DNA of 64,000 nucleotides from Tenodera sinensis (taxonomy: Eukaryota > Arthropoda > Insecta > Mantodea > Mantidae). Below are positions 1 to 11,029 of this stretch, one piece after another. Below the pieces are notes generated by a model. It worked only from the letters and a program-made list of their open reading frames with translations, had not been told where the DNA came from and searched no databases. The position numbers and the translations under genes are program-made. Positions within the stretch are counted from its first letter, which is position 1, and each line of letters starts with the position of its first letter. The stretch is taken from positions 162,523,972 to 162,587,971 of the forward strand of contig CM060962.1 of the NCBI GenBank assembly GCA_030765045.1. The letters run 5' to 3'.

Positions 1-71
1 AAAGCGACTGTCGTAAAGATAGTGTAACTCGGGCGTCTACGTTCTTGGACTCGTGCATTGCTACTAGTGTG

Positions 72-1592
72 CTACTGTTCAGTCTCTGGATGTCTAACTG
101 GGGTTCTCTGTGCCGGAGGATTTCCCCTAATCCTTGGATCACATAAGGACACCTGGGCCTTCCGTGTCACCTGAAGTAGGATCGGCGACTCCGCTTCTGT
201 AGCCCTCGCATCAGGTTGAGAGGGAGGAGATCCACCAGCCATCTCTGCACGCCGATAAATTGCGACTGCTTCAGCTGACCTTGGTTGGTCCTCTTGGGAT
301 CTGTGTGGCCGTTCGATTACTTGCGGTCGAGTATCACTCGCAGATGGTCGCGCCGCTACGGTGGTGTCGGGGGTGTCCTCCCGGTAATGGGAGTCAGCTC
401 CTATCTCCACCGCTGGGCACCTCACACTTTGTTGTAACTGTGCTGCTTCGCAATCACTCTGGGGATTGTTTCCCGCGTCCCTCCTTGCAGGTAGAACCTC
501 ACAGGTGTTCCTGTCACCTCCCTCCTCCAGGATACTGCTGCCAATCAATGCTGAGGCAGGCTCTTGTGTCAGTACTCCAGCCGTATCTACTGTGTCTGTG
601 GACGGGACTTGTAATTGACGTGCCTCCTCATGGGCTCCTTCCACAGCTTCCTCCAGCTCCATTTGGTTATTCCAGGATGGTTCTTCCTTATGGGCTTTGC
701 TTGTCTTCGCCCGCTTGGCCCGTTTCTTCTCGGTCGGGCGTTCCTCTTCTGCTGCAGCTGTCTCCGTCACAAGTGCACCCACCTCGGGTGGTATTATCTC
801 CTCCGGATTGGCCAGATGTACTCGTTTCCCAGTGGTATCTCGAACTATGGAGGCATACTCCCTTTGCGGTGCAGACCTTGCTGCTTCCTGTTGACTGTCA
901 TTCACCAGGGACGTTTGCCTGTTTTCATCCGTAGGATGCACTCCCTCACTCTGCGTGTCCACTACCACCTTCGTCGGTTCTGTGTCGTTTCTCCCTCCAG
1001 TCGCCACTGGGCGTGTTGCGGTCGGACGGTGGGGGCCTAATTCCATTAGATGTGCCGTGCTACTGCAGACCTAGCAGGATCTGGGTTAGCCGGCGTAGGA
1101 CACCGATAATCTGTAGCTGCCAATGACGATAAAACTAGGGATGTTCGTCTTCAGTTGCATCTTTACCGCTCGTACCCCATTAAACACCGGGACGCGATAT
1201 TGTCGGCTCCATTGTTCCTTCCGGACGTCATATACCGTTCCGTAACGCTGCAACGCTGCTTTTAAGGCCTCTGCCGGGAGCTCTGGGGGTACATCAAACA
1301 CTCGGACATTGACAGCATTACCGGTCACGTGTTCGATAAGCACTTTAGTCATCTCACCATTCATGTATGTTGTTTCCGCCGAGAAGGTATTGAGGGTTTT
1401 CTCCAGCAAGAGTGCTGATATTAATTTAACATAAATTGCCCGTTCACTTGCGATTAACTGTATTGTATCCACTTGTTCCGCATTTAACCGTAATGTATCT
1501 GCTATGAAATCATGCACTTCATATGCCGACGGTCGCGTTGCACTTAAAGCAAACTTGATCCGGAGGGTATTTTTTCTCGCGTACATTTCCAT
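72..1592 (-). pseudogene. Non-LTR retrotransposon ORF1 (gag-like) pseudogene
   Basis: Read on the minus strand from an ATG at 1592, a 168-codon segment ends at a stop at 1086. The same frame continues through a second stop to a 324-codon segment ending at 72. The first part has the look of an ORF1 RNA-binding region: a segment with VRVFDVPPELP and a later IPSFIVIGSYR ahead of the expected CCHC zinc knuckles. Exactly at the stops the frame reads C-stop-V-C-SSTA-H-LMEL-G, which fits C-X2-C-X4-H-X4-C with one internal position now a stop and the last cysteine now glycine. The second part is hydrophilic, rich in E, T, P and R, as in ORF1 tails. ORF1 normally binds element RNA; this copy cannot. 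ORF2 would lie left of the window. Family inferred by eye; clade not determined. Confidence 0.6.
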
Positions 1593-1857
1593 TTCTTTTC
1601 ACTGTTAAATTTAGCTGATCTACTCACTTTAAATTCCTACACTTGGTGATAGACAATATCACTCACAATGTGGTATATGTCTTTCTTGCTCTCACTCACT
1701 ATCACGCCACATACGCTGTAGACAAAACAACCGGTTCTCCTGGTACGTCCGCTCTGTCCAAGCGCTCGGGCTTGACTGGTCTTAAGCAATATATCCTCGA
1801 GCGTTACATCGTGCAATTCCTGTAAGAATAAGTCACTTGTTACATTTCTTTAAGTAT

Positions 1858-2127
1858 TCATTTTACCTTGGCCGAAGCTAGTTCTATGGGATTGAGATCA
1901 CACATGTATGGGGCCAAGTAAACGACCAATGAAACCATATATGTGTGCGCTTTAAGAACCTCTTTAGGTTTGCTTGTTTCAATCGTCCTATAAAGATCTG
2001 TTTTACACATGGAACAGTCGCTCTGAACCCCTATGTTCTGCAACCACAGTATCATAGCACACTTCACAGCACTCCTAGGTGGAGGATTATCTACTTCCAC
2101 ACTCCATTTCTTCTTTACTTCCGACAT
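1858..2127 (-). pseudogene. DDE transposase fragment (IS630/Tc1-mariner type)
   Basis: An 89-codon minus-strand frame contains VYLAPYMCDLNPIELASAKVK at its C-terminus, matching the PPY-x-CDLNPIELxWAxVK block around a conserved Asp in Tc1/mariner/IS630-like DDE transposases. The upstream part (SAVKCAMILWLQNIGVQSD, then TDLYRTIET) resembles the alpha-helical linker that precedes this block in the same family. It is far shorter than the usual 330-400 residues and no first or second catalytic Asp was found, so it is a relic. The 1593-1857 interval shows no convincing continuation. Confidence 0.55.
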
Positions 2128-2159
2128 AACGCTAGACTCATACGATTTTACAATTGAAA

Positions 2160-3070
2160 TTAAGACAAATTAGCAACGAGTAAACATAGCCGAATAATAT
2201 TGGAGTTAAGTTGGCAACATGACTAGCAGAGCAACGTTTGCGCGAAAGTTTATAAAATTCGGGTTACACTATGTGGAATGTCCGTCTTCTCCCTTTCATT
2301 ACCTTAAGACCATCAGCTGGTGAATAGATAGTAGACAGTATTCCAATGGGATCCGTTAAAGGCACTCGTCATGTTGGATCTACATACGAAATGGCCGCAA
2401 TGCACGGACTGCCTCTAGGTGATAACATGTTCGTTGATCACTCGTCTCATTCTGATAGGGATTCTGTTGTTGGTGGTGGTGACTTTTAGTGTTTTGAGAT
2501 AAGAAATTTAGCGTTTTAATTTGTAAATTTAGTACACGCAGCGTTCATATGTGTGTATATAATGTGCAAATTGACATTTTATGGCATTTTGATGAAAAAT
2601 GCCTAACTGATACACAGATGAAGTCTTTTGCCATAAGTAGCAAAGGAATTTAAAGTCAGGACGGGAGAAAGTAAACTTGAAATGTTACTAGAGTAACAAG
2701 ACTATAGGTAGGGAGATTGCATGCTACAAACATACCCTCATTCCTCATCCAGTCTTTTGGCATTTGCATAGAACATTCAAAACGGTTTTTAACTGAATGT
2801 CAGTGATTCTTGGCCGCTATTGTTTAGCGCTTTTTGTAGCGCTACTGGTGCGAGTGTTGATAACTTGAAACCAGCTGCCAGGACATAACGTTACTGTAAA
2901 ATTAAAATCACATTTGTAAGGGGTTAGTAGCGAAATAAAAACGAATACCCTAAATTGCGCATTGCTTTAAAATTAATACCTACAAGTTAAAGCAACAGAG
3001 AGAAAAATAGAATTAATAGAGACTAAAGCATAACACATGAAACTGAAGTTTTGACGCAAAACCAAATAAT
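2160..3070. other. No recognisable feature
   Basis: AT-rich sequence with no open frame of interest and no repeat similarity that I could match elsewhere in the window. Confidence 0.4.
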
Positions 3071-3391
3071 AAAAATCCAATGTGTTAGAGTCACACGACT
3101 TTCTCTATTCTTGTACTAACCAATCTTACAAATTCTTGTTCCTCTATCGTTTTCGTGTTTGTTGAGATAAATATTTACAGAAATTTGTCATTGCTTATTT
3201 CCTTGTAGGTGCACGGGGAATATTAGAGTACAGTAGGCTTTGAGCGATAGTCAAATCCTTTAACGCTTTGAGATCCCGTTCTCTTTGCACGGTTAACATA
3301 TAAAACAATGAATAACGATGTTCCATTTCACCAAAATTTTAATTTTTCCGGAACTGACACAAATAACAAGGAATATCTCCGGAATGGTTCA

Positions 3392-3393
<2 letters not shown>

Positions 3394-3488
<95 letters not shown>

Positions 3489-3491
3489 AAA
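3394..3491. repeat. (CA)n microsatellite followed by A15
   Basis: About 40 uninterrupted CA units followed by a 15-base A run, inside family A copy 1. The His/Thr or Cys/Val frames it creates on both strands are not genes. Confidence 0.97.
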
Positions 3492-3846
3492 CATTGTGTG
3501 TTTTAGGGAAAACTAAATTTTTTGTGTAGCAAAATTTTGTCTGTTTCTTACGGTTCACGAGTTATTCAAAAGTTATCCAGACTAAGCAGGACTACAGTCA
3601 GAAAATTCAAAATATCAATTTCATTTATCATACAAATATCTCACACATGTGGCATTTTCATAAAAATCGTTTAGTCATTTTCAAGAAAATTAAAAGTTTT
3701 CGAAAAATTTTGCATGTAAAGGGTAGTTTAGGGTGGGGAAATTTTCTTCAAAATCTTCATGCCGCATTCTTGAAAGATATTAAACTTAAATGCCAACTTT
3801 GGTTTTTAACCAACTTTTCGTTTTTGAGTTACGCTGTCCACAGACT

Positions 3847-3859
3847 GACACACACACAC

Positions 3860-3911
<52 letters not shown>

Positions 3912-3919
3912 AAACACAC
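3847..3919. repeat. (CA)n microsatellite at the conserved site of family A
   Basis: CA array with one CG and two AA interruptions, directly after the family word GCTGTCCACAGACTGA. Confidence 0.95.
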
Positions 3920-4129
3920 GGATCTTTGTCTAAATTTTTTTCTTATTCGAATACAGTGCAGAACTGCTTAAGTAATATTTGGATAGTTGACCCTAACAAT
4001 CAAAGCATTTGCACACAGTTTGCATCTTTGTTTTTCTGTATAGTTTGTGCCGCCAGTGAATTGCAAAGTAATTGTCAACCAACGATAGCAAGAGGCACCA
4101 ACTCAAAGATAAAATTCTCATTTATGTGG

Positions 4130-5050
4130 TAGGGATCAAACTTAGAACTGGAGATAAAGCGTCACCAATGACAGAATAAGTTTATAACCTCTGATGAAAC
4201 TGCGCAACAGGCATCAGAGGAATCTTATTTTGCAAGTCAATACGGATGGACATGGGTCGACGACCTAGCGTGAAATTAGTAATGCCTTCTTCCGTCACTA
4301 TTGTACCTTGTTCGGTGAGCCGGACAGGGAAGAGAGCTTGAACCTCCACTCTCCACCCCGCTACTTTGGAAGAGTACAGTGCCTTAGAGTTTCCCATTTC
4401 AAAGGCTGAATTTATTTAAGCGTTACGAGCAGGAAAAACGTCCAATACACCAGAAGGGGGTGGTATTCCACATGAGTTCTACGTTTCTGGGATGTTATTG
4501 GGGGTGATTTAGCGAACGTGTTTAGTTGTATATTACAGAACAAATAATTGTGTGTCACAAAGAAAGGGTATTATTGTGCTAATAAGGTAAGTAACGCGAG
4601 AAATATCAAGTAACTAATTACAGTCTCATTACACTTAAATTATGATTGTAAAATATTAGCCAGGTCATTAGCCAACCGAGTGAAATCCTTGCTTGATAGA
4701 TTATTTTATCCAGCACACGCATGCGGTCCTTCTGGTCGCTCTGTTTATGATCCTAGATGTCCTTTACGCAATGCTGTTGGATATTGTAGTTATAATAAAA
4801 AGCAAGCAGGTTGAACTATTGTGTGTAGTCCGTGATGATAGACTATAAGCAACTGAAAAGATTCTTATAATGTTTTGCACTTTGCTTACACGTACTTTAT
4901 TTCCCGGGTAATAAACTCTACTTTATATTGCCTTACATCACGGACTACAGATTGTAAAGTGCCGTAACAAAATACATGCAAACATGGGGCACGTATTGTT
5001 TCATTGGCACTTGTTCGTTTCTTATTAATGTTATTGTTGTATTTTATTAT
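4130..5050. other. Unassigned stretch with a 13-bp perfect inverted repeat
   Basis: No gene recognised. A 71-codon minus frame at 4182-4397 has no recognisable motif. GTAGTCCGTGATG at 4825-4837 is exactly inverted as CATCACGGACTAC at 4936-4948, giving possible terminal or stem sequences around a 98-base interior. Confidence 0.5.
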
Positions 5051-5057
5051 TGTTAAC

Positions 5058-5217
<160 letters not shown>

Positions 5218-5221
5218 AAAC

Positions 5222-5870
5222 GGTTATGGTGGAAGTGGACACTCTTGTCTTACTATTTTGTTTATGGTGGCCATTACCTACGTTTTCATTCCAGTTACTA
5301 TCATGATGTTATTTTCTACATATAAACTTCTTATTGCTGTTATCAAAGTTTTGGGAGACCCCTTTCTGTTTCATAATGTTCCATAAGTTATTTCTATTTA
5401 GCTTGTCGAAGGCCTAATCTACAAATGCCGTATAAGCTGGCACATTGAACTCCTTATGCTTTTCAATTATCTGATTAACCATAAACATACAATTAGAACA
5501 AGATATTCCTTTTCTGAATCCATTTTGTACTTCCGTAATTATGTTATCCATTATTATATTAAAACGACTTTTCAGAATAGATGCCTAAACGTTAAAGCCT
5601 GTGTTTAAAATGCTTATCGCGCTATACTTTTTACGGTCATGTTGATCACTTTTCTTATAAATTTGATATATTTTTGCTATTCTCCATTCTTCTGGAACTT
5701 TCAGCATCTAGTAAATGATATTTCACTGGAGTAGAGGCATATTTAATTGATTGGTTGTTAATGTTGTCAACTACAGGAGTTTTCTTACTTTTGAGATTAT
5801 TAGTTGCAGATAACAGTTCTTCAAATGTAATTGGATCTATGTTTTCGTCTATTAATATTAAGAATGTTTC
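5222..5870 (-). pseudogene. Non-LTR retrotransposon reverse transcriptase relic
   Basis: Translating the minus strand from about 5865 with several frame changes gives RT blocks in the right order. They are an ITFEELLSA-NNLKSKK-P leader, KVPEEWRIAKI, RKKYSAISILNTGF (equivalent to NYRGISLLNTG), VQNGFRKGISC, QIIEKHKEFNVPAYTAFVD-AFDK (block with the first catalytic Asp), and finally KIVRQECPLPP (equivalent to GVRQGCPLSP). The frame then meets the GTT/ATT array just where the YADD motif should follow. At least five stops or frameshifts make it dead. Similarity is to the insect RTs with C-terminal ILYGxExW blocks such as the scraps at 21.3-22.9 kb. Confidence 0.72.
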
Positions 5871-5879
5871 CTCAAGAAT

Positions 5880-6700
5880 GGGACCTAAACCTTAAAATAC
5901 ATGTGTCTTTATGTTCATATGAAGCTATCTTCCTACGAAACAATGTTGCACAACGAAGAAAACGCATTATAAGCTCATGCTTTCCTGTAAACCTCCTGAG
6001 ATGTGCATAATGAAGGTTTTGCCACCGAATACTCATTCTGATCTGTTTCACACCATTTCCTTGAACCATCTTTCCGTTAAAATTACATCCTTATGGTTTC
6101 AGGTGGTGCATATCCCACCCCCTCCCCTTAGTAGATATGTAAAATACATCTGTGTGATTCTAGCAAGTGCTTGGAATACGACGGAGAGCATATGCTAAAG
6201 CATAGGTTATATGAATGTCCTACTGTGCGGTCTGTCACGATTCGCTTAAGGATTCTCTGAAGAAATTACGATTGCATCACTATGAATGAGGTACCCCTAA
6301 AATTCTTTTTCGACCAGACATTCGTTTAACTCCAACTTCCAGATATACATTTTCTGTACGGTTATTACCCAATCTAGAAAGTTGTGTGTTGCAACATTAT
6401 GATTATGTGACTCTTTCCGACAGTGTGTTTTGTTTAAAAAGGCAACACGGCAAAGTCTCCTGAAATAGACAAACTGCCAAGCTCCACAAGATCTATAAAT
6501 ATTTTTGATTGATATTGACGTTTATAGCGTATAATGCAATTAATGTGCCTTGTCATCAATCACAGTTTTGCCATGGAAGTTGTTGTACATTTAATTAACT
6601 TGCCTTGTAAGCAGTAAAAAATAACATAAAAAAAGGTTATCTGAAAAAAAATTGGAAGGTTTTCATACTCTTTAAATCCATATTAATAAGTCGAAAAAGG
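5880..6700. other. No recognisable feature
   Basis: AT-rich DNA; short frames only, none with motifs. Confidence 0.4.
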
Positions 6701-6705
6701 GTATC

Positions 6706-6961
6706 TTTATTTTCTTAGATTCAAATTTTTCATATGTATTGGCAATATTTGACCAGGATCAACAAGTTAATCGTCGTCCTCGGAGAGAAAGAAGTTTTTT
6801 TTCTCACTTTCTTTCATGTGACTTGAGACGGGATTTGCCTGTTGCCTGAACGTCCACACTGCAGACAGTGTTACATTTGGTGGCATTTCTAGTTGCATCT
6901 CTCCAAAGCTTGCTTCCCTCAGCGCCGCGTCGGCTCCGTTGCTTTCTGCTTTGCGATTCAC
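6706..6961 (-). CDS. Candidate small or terminal exon ORF, unrecognised
   Basis: A minus-strand frame ends at a stop at 6767 with the acidic tail LSEDDD, and a poly(A)-type AATAAA (TTTATT on plus, 6706-6711) follows about 56 bases later. Its GC content is visibly higher than the surroundings. A splice-acceptor-like CGCAAAGCAG ends at 6946 on the minus strand, and a donor-like ACCT/GTAAGC lies at 7036. No ATG opens the upstream part; the first internal Met codons are near 6910. I do not recognise the product. It could be a real 3' exon, a processed pseudogene or chance. Confidence 0.22.
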
Positions 6962-7039
6962 GGTTTGTGGTTAAGATAGGAGAAAGATTTGCTCTGGCTA
7001 GGTTTTCTCAGCGGAGAAACAAGGACCTTTGCTTACAGG

Positions 7040-7460
7040 TAGATAAGCAATAGAAAGTTCTCAGTTCGGGGGATATGGAACTGGGATATTCGCTACGCCA
7101 TCTTGTCTGTAAAGGTGAAATTGTATTTCCCACTCAGTATTCTCGCCGCAGTTATAAATATTCCTGGCGAGCTAACTTTATATTCACTCACAATGTCTCG
7201 TGACATACACTCTTAAGTTCTCTTATCTTGTTATAATTTCGCGGCACGTTTTCTTGTAATTAATACGCGCAGCCCTTTGCCCCTAGACAGGCGTGGATTT
7301 GGCTGCCAATGCGGGGCTTAAATAACCTTATGCCATTGGTTGTTTTATCGCGCTCATCTCACGCGCGAACACCATCGACGTGATGCTTTTAAATGCTATT
7401 GGCAGATGGCTGTGTCACATGACTTTTCACCCATTTTTGGTGAAAAGTTGTCCTTTATTT
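7040..7460 (-). promoter_or_regulatory. Possible CpG-rich promoter-like segment
   Basis: Locally higher CpG density than flanking DNA. On the minus strand there are CCAAT words at about 7400 and 7335, a TTTATA-type word near 7150-7160 and a CAAGATGGCG word (YY1-like) near 7100, all upstream of the small minus ORF at 6767-6961. All words are short and can occur by chance. Confidence 0.2.
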
Positions 7461-7501
7461 TCTAAAATCTTCAACAAAGAGGGAATATATTTCTTTCCCT
7501 C

Positions 7502-8611
7502 GACAATAGAAATGAAATTGAGGAAAGGGCCAGGAATTTAACCACAACATTAAGCGGTTGGTGCAGTGCAACCAAACTACAAGTGGCCCCAGCCAAGTCA
7601 GCTTATGTGGTTTTAAAAGGAAACTTTAAAAGGAATCCTACAATTAAATATAATAATCAAAATATTAGAAGACAAAACGAAGCAAAATATCTAGACATAC
7701 TTTTAGATCATAAATTACTTTTTAGAAAGCATACTGAGTATGTTAGGACAAAGGCAGAGAAAGTTATGATGAAATTAGCCAGAATAGTGCAGTTTGAATA
7801 TAGGATACCGTTTAATGCAATAACCTCGTATCACACCAGCATTTTTGCATCCATAATAACGTATGGCGCAAGTGTATGGGCGTTTAGGATGTGGAATGTT
7901 CAAATTAAAACCTTACTAAGAAGAACTCAGCGAAAAATTTTACGAAGGTATACAGGAGCTGTCAACACTAGACCGACACTAGCACTATTAGTCTCCATTG
8001 GCGTTGGGCCGATCGATTACACCATCAAGTTAAGAGGGGCAATTTTGTGGCATAATAAAGGAGATTTAAGGAATGTTCAAGACATAGTGGGAAGAAATTG
8101 TGCAAATATAAGAGAAATAAAATGTAATTTACTTCTAAGTTTTCAAGAGGAATGGGATAGTGCGATAGCCGGAAGGAGAACTTATCATCTTTTTAATAAT
8201 ATTAAAGAAAGATTAAAATTGAAGCATGTGCAGCCCACTAGAGGTTTATTACATTATTTAACTGGCCATGGACCATATAAGACATACTGGCTAAAAATAC
8301 AAAGGACTGATAACGATATATGTGGCAGATGCAATGTACAGGACACACCTGAGCATGCGCTATTTGAATGTGTTAAGTACAGCGAGCAAACAAGAGAAGA
8401 GAGACAGGCACTGAGCGGCAATTATATTTATAACATTATTAGGAATAAGGATTTATACGAGCATCTTCACAAGCTGGCGGACAAAATAAGTAAGATTGCG
8501 TGGGAGGAGGAGCGATTACCAGCTAGGCGACAACCACATAATGTTAATGTAGTTATAGAACCAAGGAGATTGAGATCTCACCAGATACAAGAGGAAAGAG
8601 TAGTAGCATAA
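7502..8611 (+). pseudogene. R1-like non-LTR retrotransposon, 5'-truncated ORF2 C-terminus
   Basis: A continuous open frame runs from about 7502 (upstream of the GTG at 7583) to a stop at 8611. It starts inside the RT palm/thumb, just after the catalytic blocks: TTLSGWCSATKLQVAPAKS and YLDILLDHKL correspond to the region after YADD. The thumb follows (LLRRTQRKILRRYTGA), then the C-terminal domain LLHYLTGHGPYKTYWLKI and a CCHC knuckle C-GR-C-NVQDTPE-H-ALFE-C at residues 247-263 counted from the GTG. Such proteins nick target DNA and reverse-transcribe element RNA. Endonuclease and YADD are missing, so this is dead by 5' truncation although the remaining 370 codons have no stop, suggesting a fairly young insertion. 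The 3' region continues to about 10550. R1 clade assignment is by motif pattern; it is not in 28S rDNA here. Confidence 0.78.
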
Positions 8612-8639
8612 GATGAGGAGGTTAATGATAATAGAAATG

Positions 8640-9330
8640 GAGGAGAGATCGTAGGGAGAGAGAGAGAGGAGACGGATCGAGATAGAGGAGAGATCAGCAG
8701 GGATAGAAGGGGAGATGAGTAGAGATGGAGGAGAAATCAGCAGGGAGAGGTGAGGAGATGGATCGAGATGGAGGAGAAATCAGCAGGGAGAGGTGAGGAG
8801 ATGGATCGAGATGGAGGAGAGATCAGTAGGGAGAGGAGATGGATCGAGGTGCAGGAGAATTCAGCAGGGAGAGGAGAGGAGATGGATCGAGATAGAGGAG
8901 AGATCAGCAGGGAGAGGTGATGCATCGAGATGGAGGAGAAGCCAACAGGGAGAGCCGAGGAGATGGATCGAGATGGAGGAGTAACCAGCAGGGAGAGGAG
9001 AGAAGATCGACCGCGATGGAGGAGTAATTAGCAGAGAGAGGAAAGGAGATCGACCGAGATGGAGGAGTAATTAGCAGAGAGAGGAAAGGAGATCGACCGA
9101 GATGGAGGAGTAATTAGCAGAGAGAGGAAAGGAGATCGACCGAGATGGAGGAGTAATCAGCAGGGAGAAGAGAGGAGATCGACCAAGATGGGGGAGAAAT
9201 CAGCATGGAGAGTAGATGGATCGAGATGGAGGAGTAACCAGCAGGAAGAGGAAAGGAGATCGATTGAGATGGAGGAGAAACCAGCAGGGAGAGGAGAGCA
9301 GATGGATTGAGGAGGAGAGATTAGCAGGAG
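8640..9330 (+). repeat. 43-bp purine-rich minisatellite (about 16 units)
   Basis: Tandem units of the type GATGGATCGAGATGGAGGAG + AAATCAGCAGGGAGAGGTGAGGA. The period is 43 bp where counted (8761-8806 and 9010-9140) and units diverge by substitutions and small indels. Three consecutive units at about 9010-9140 are nearly identical. The plus strand is almost pure A/G. It lies directly after the R1-like stop codon, in the presumed 3' UTR. Confidence 0.88.
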
Positions 9331-9792
9331 GAGGAAGTATTAAGTGATAAATTAAATGGCGGTGAAGGTGAAGTGAATATTAAGTCGTGGGTAGTAATTT
9401 GGGAAGTGATTGAGTGAGAGTTTTAAAATCCCTAATGGTAATAATAATTTGGGAATTATTTGTTTTAATGTTATCAGTGATTTAAGGAGGAAAGAAAAGT
9501 GGCATGTTGTGAGTTCGAATGGGGAGGTGAAGAAATATGAATTTGAGTTAAGGATATAAAGGTGATATTAGAAATATATCAAGTGATGTATTTTGTGCTG
9601 GATACCAGTACAGTTGGCCGCCGGGCACCGGCGGCCTTTAGTGTTAAGTTAGATGTAGTATTTATTATTTTTAACCGGATACCGGTTATTTACTGGATAC
9701 CAGTAAATTTGTTTAAATAGTGATTTGTAGAAATTTATTTGATGTAGTTATATAAGTATATTATAAAAGGGGGGATAAAATGGGAAATATTT

Positions 9793-9857
<65 letters not shown>

Positions 9858-10550
9858 TTTGAATAAAAAATTGTTAAATATTAAATTATATTATTAGAAG
9901 AATGTGATATATTTTTAAATGGGAATTATTTTGGTAAGTTGAATTGAAGATTTGTTGTTTTATTGATTTTAGGAAATTTTTAATTAAAATAATATGTGTA
10001 AATGTAGTTGATTTAATGTTTAATTATATATTTATTTGATTTATTTTAGTATATTGATTGATTTTTGTTATATGAATTAGAAGTTCTGTTGGTTGTTTTG
10101 GTTTGATGATTTAGAAATAAAGTTAATGAATTAATTATTATTAGTAATTAAATAATTGTTTATGTAAATAGGTTAAGAAATTTAATTATATGATTTTGGA
10201 ATTTTAATTCGAGCTTTTTTATTTTGATTGCTGAATTATGAATATTTTATTAAATTAAAAAAAATATATATTAATTTAATTAGGAGTATTGTGATTGTTT
10301 TAGGTATTAGAGGAAATGTTGGTATAGATATTAGATGTGATGAATTATAATTTTGAGTATGTTTATTTTGTGTATGTTGAAATTTTTCTTTTAATTTTAT
10401 TGTATTTTATATTTCTGTTTTGTAGTATTTAGATTTTTATAACTTGTAGAATATTGTTGTAAATATTTTTGAAAGTTAAATAAACGAATAGGGATCTGGA
10501 ATGTAAGCCCTGGTTTAAGTAATTAGGTGCCAGGGTTTATTATTGCAGGT
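9330..10550 (+). repeat. Presumed 3' UTR of the R1-like element
   Basis: C-poor, G/T/A-biased sequence in the same orientation as the RT frame. It contains GGATACCAGTA/GGATACCGGTTA words and a 60-bp (TA)n array at 9795-9853. It ends shortly before CCAGGGTTTATTATTGCAG and the TTTA ladder. There is no ORF. The link to the RT rests on composition and adjacency, so the exact 3' boundary is uncertain. Confidence 0.45.
9795..9853. repeat. (TA)n microsatellite
   Basis: About 29 uninterrupted TA units. Confidence 0.97.
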
Positions 10551-11014
<464 letters not shown>

Positions 11015-11029
11015 CCCTCGTAGGACTAC

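Larger units (their letters stand above)
3075..3955 (+). repeat. Interspersed repeat family A, copy 1 (3' truncated)
   Basis: The left part carries the terminal word ACTTTCTCTA at 3098 preceded by the family's shared upstream block. Internal landmarks follow in the common order: CTCTTTGCACGGTTAACATA, ACAAATAACAAGGAATATCT, GGTTCAC, a TTTAGTCATTTTC block, TTTAGGGTGGGG and GACTTTTCGTTTTTGAGTT-like text, then a CA array. The copy loses similarity soon after GGATCTTTGTC and lacks the GGGTGGAATACAAT right end. It carries two CA arrays; the first (3394-3476) is private to this copy and the second (3847-3919) sits at the position shared by other copies. Confidence 0.75.

Noticed and set aside
4182..4397. 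71-codon minus ORF as a gene
   Set aside because: No recognisable motif, no promoter or splice context; indistinguishable from chance.
7502..8611. Functional R1 in rDNA
   Set aside because: Lacks the endonuclease and the catalytic RT half, and flanks show no ribosomal RNA sequence.
8640..9330. CRISPR-like regular repeats
   Set aside because: Units are contiguous without unique spacers, purine-biased and diverged: a minisatellite in a eukaryotic TE.
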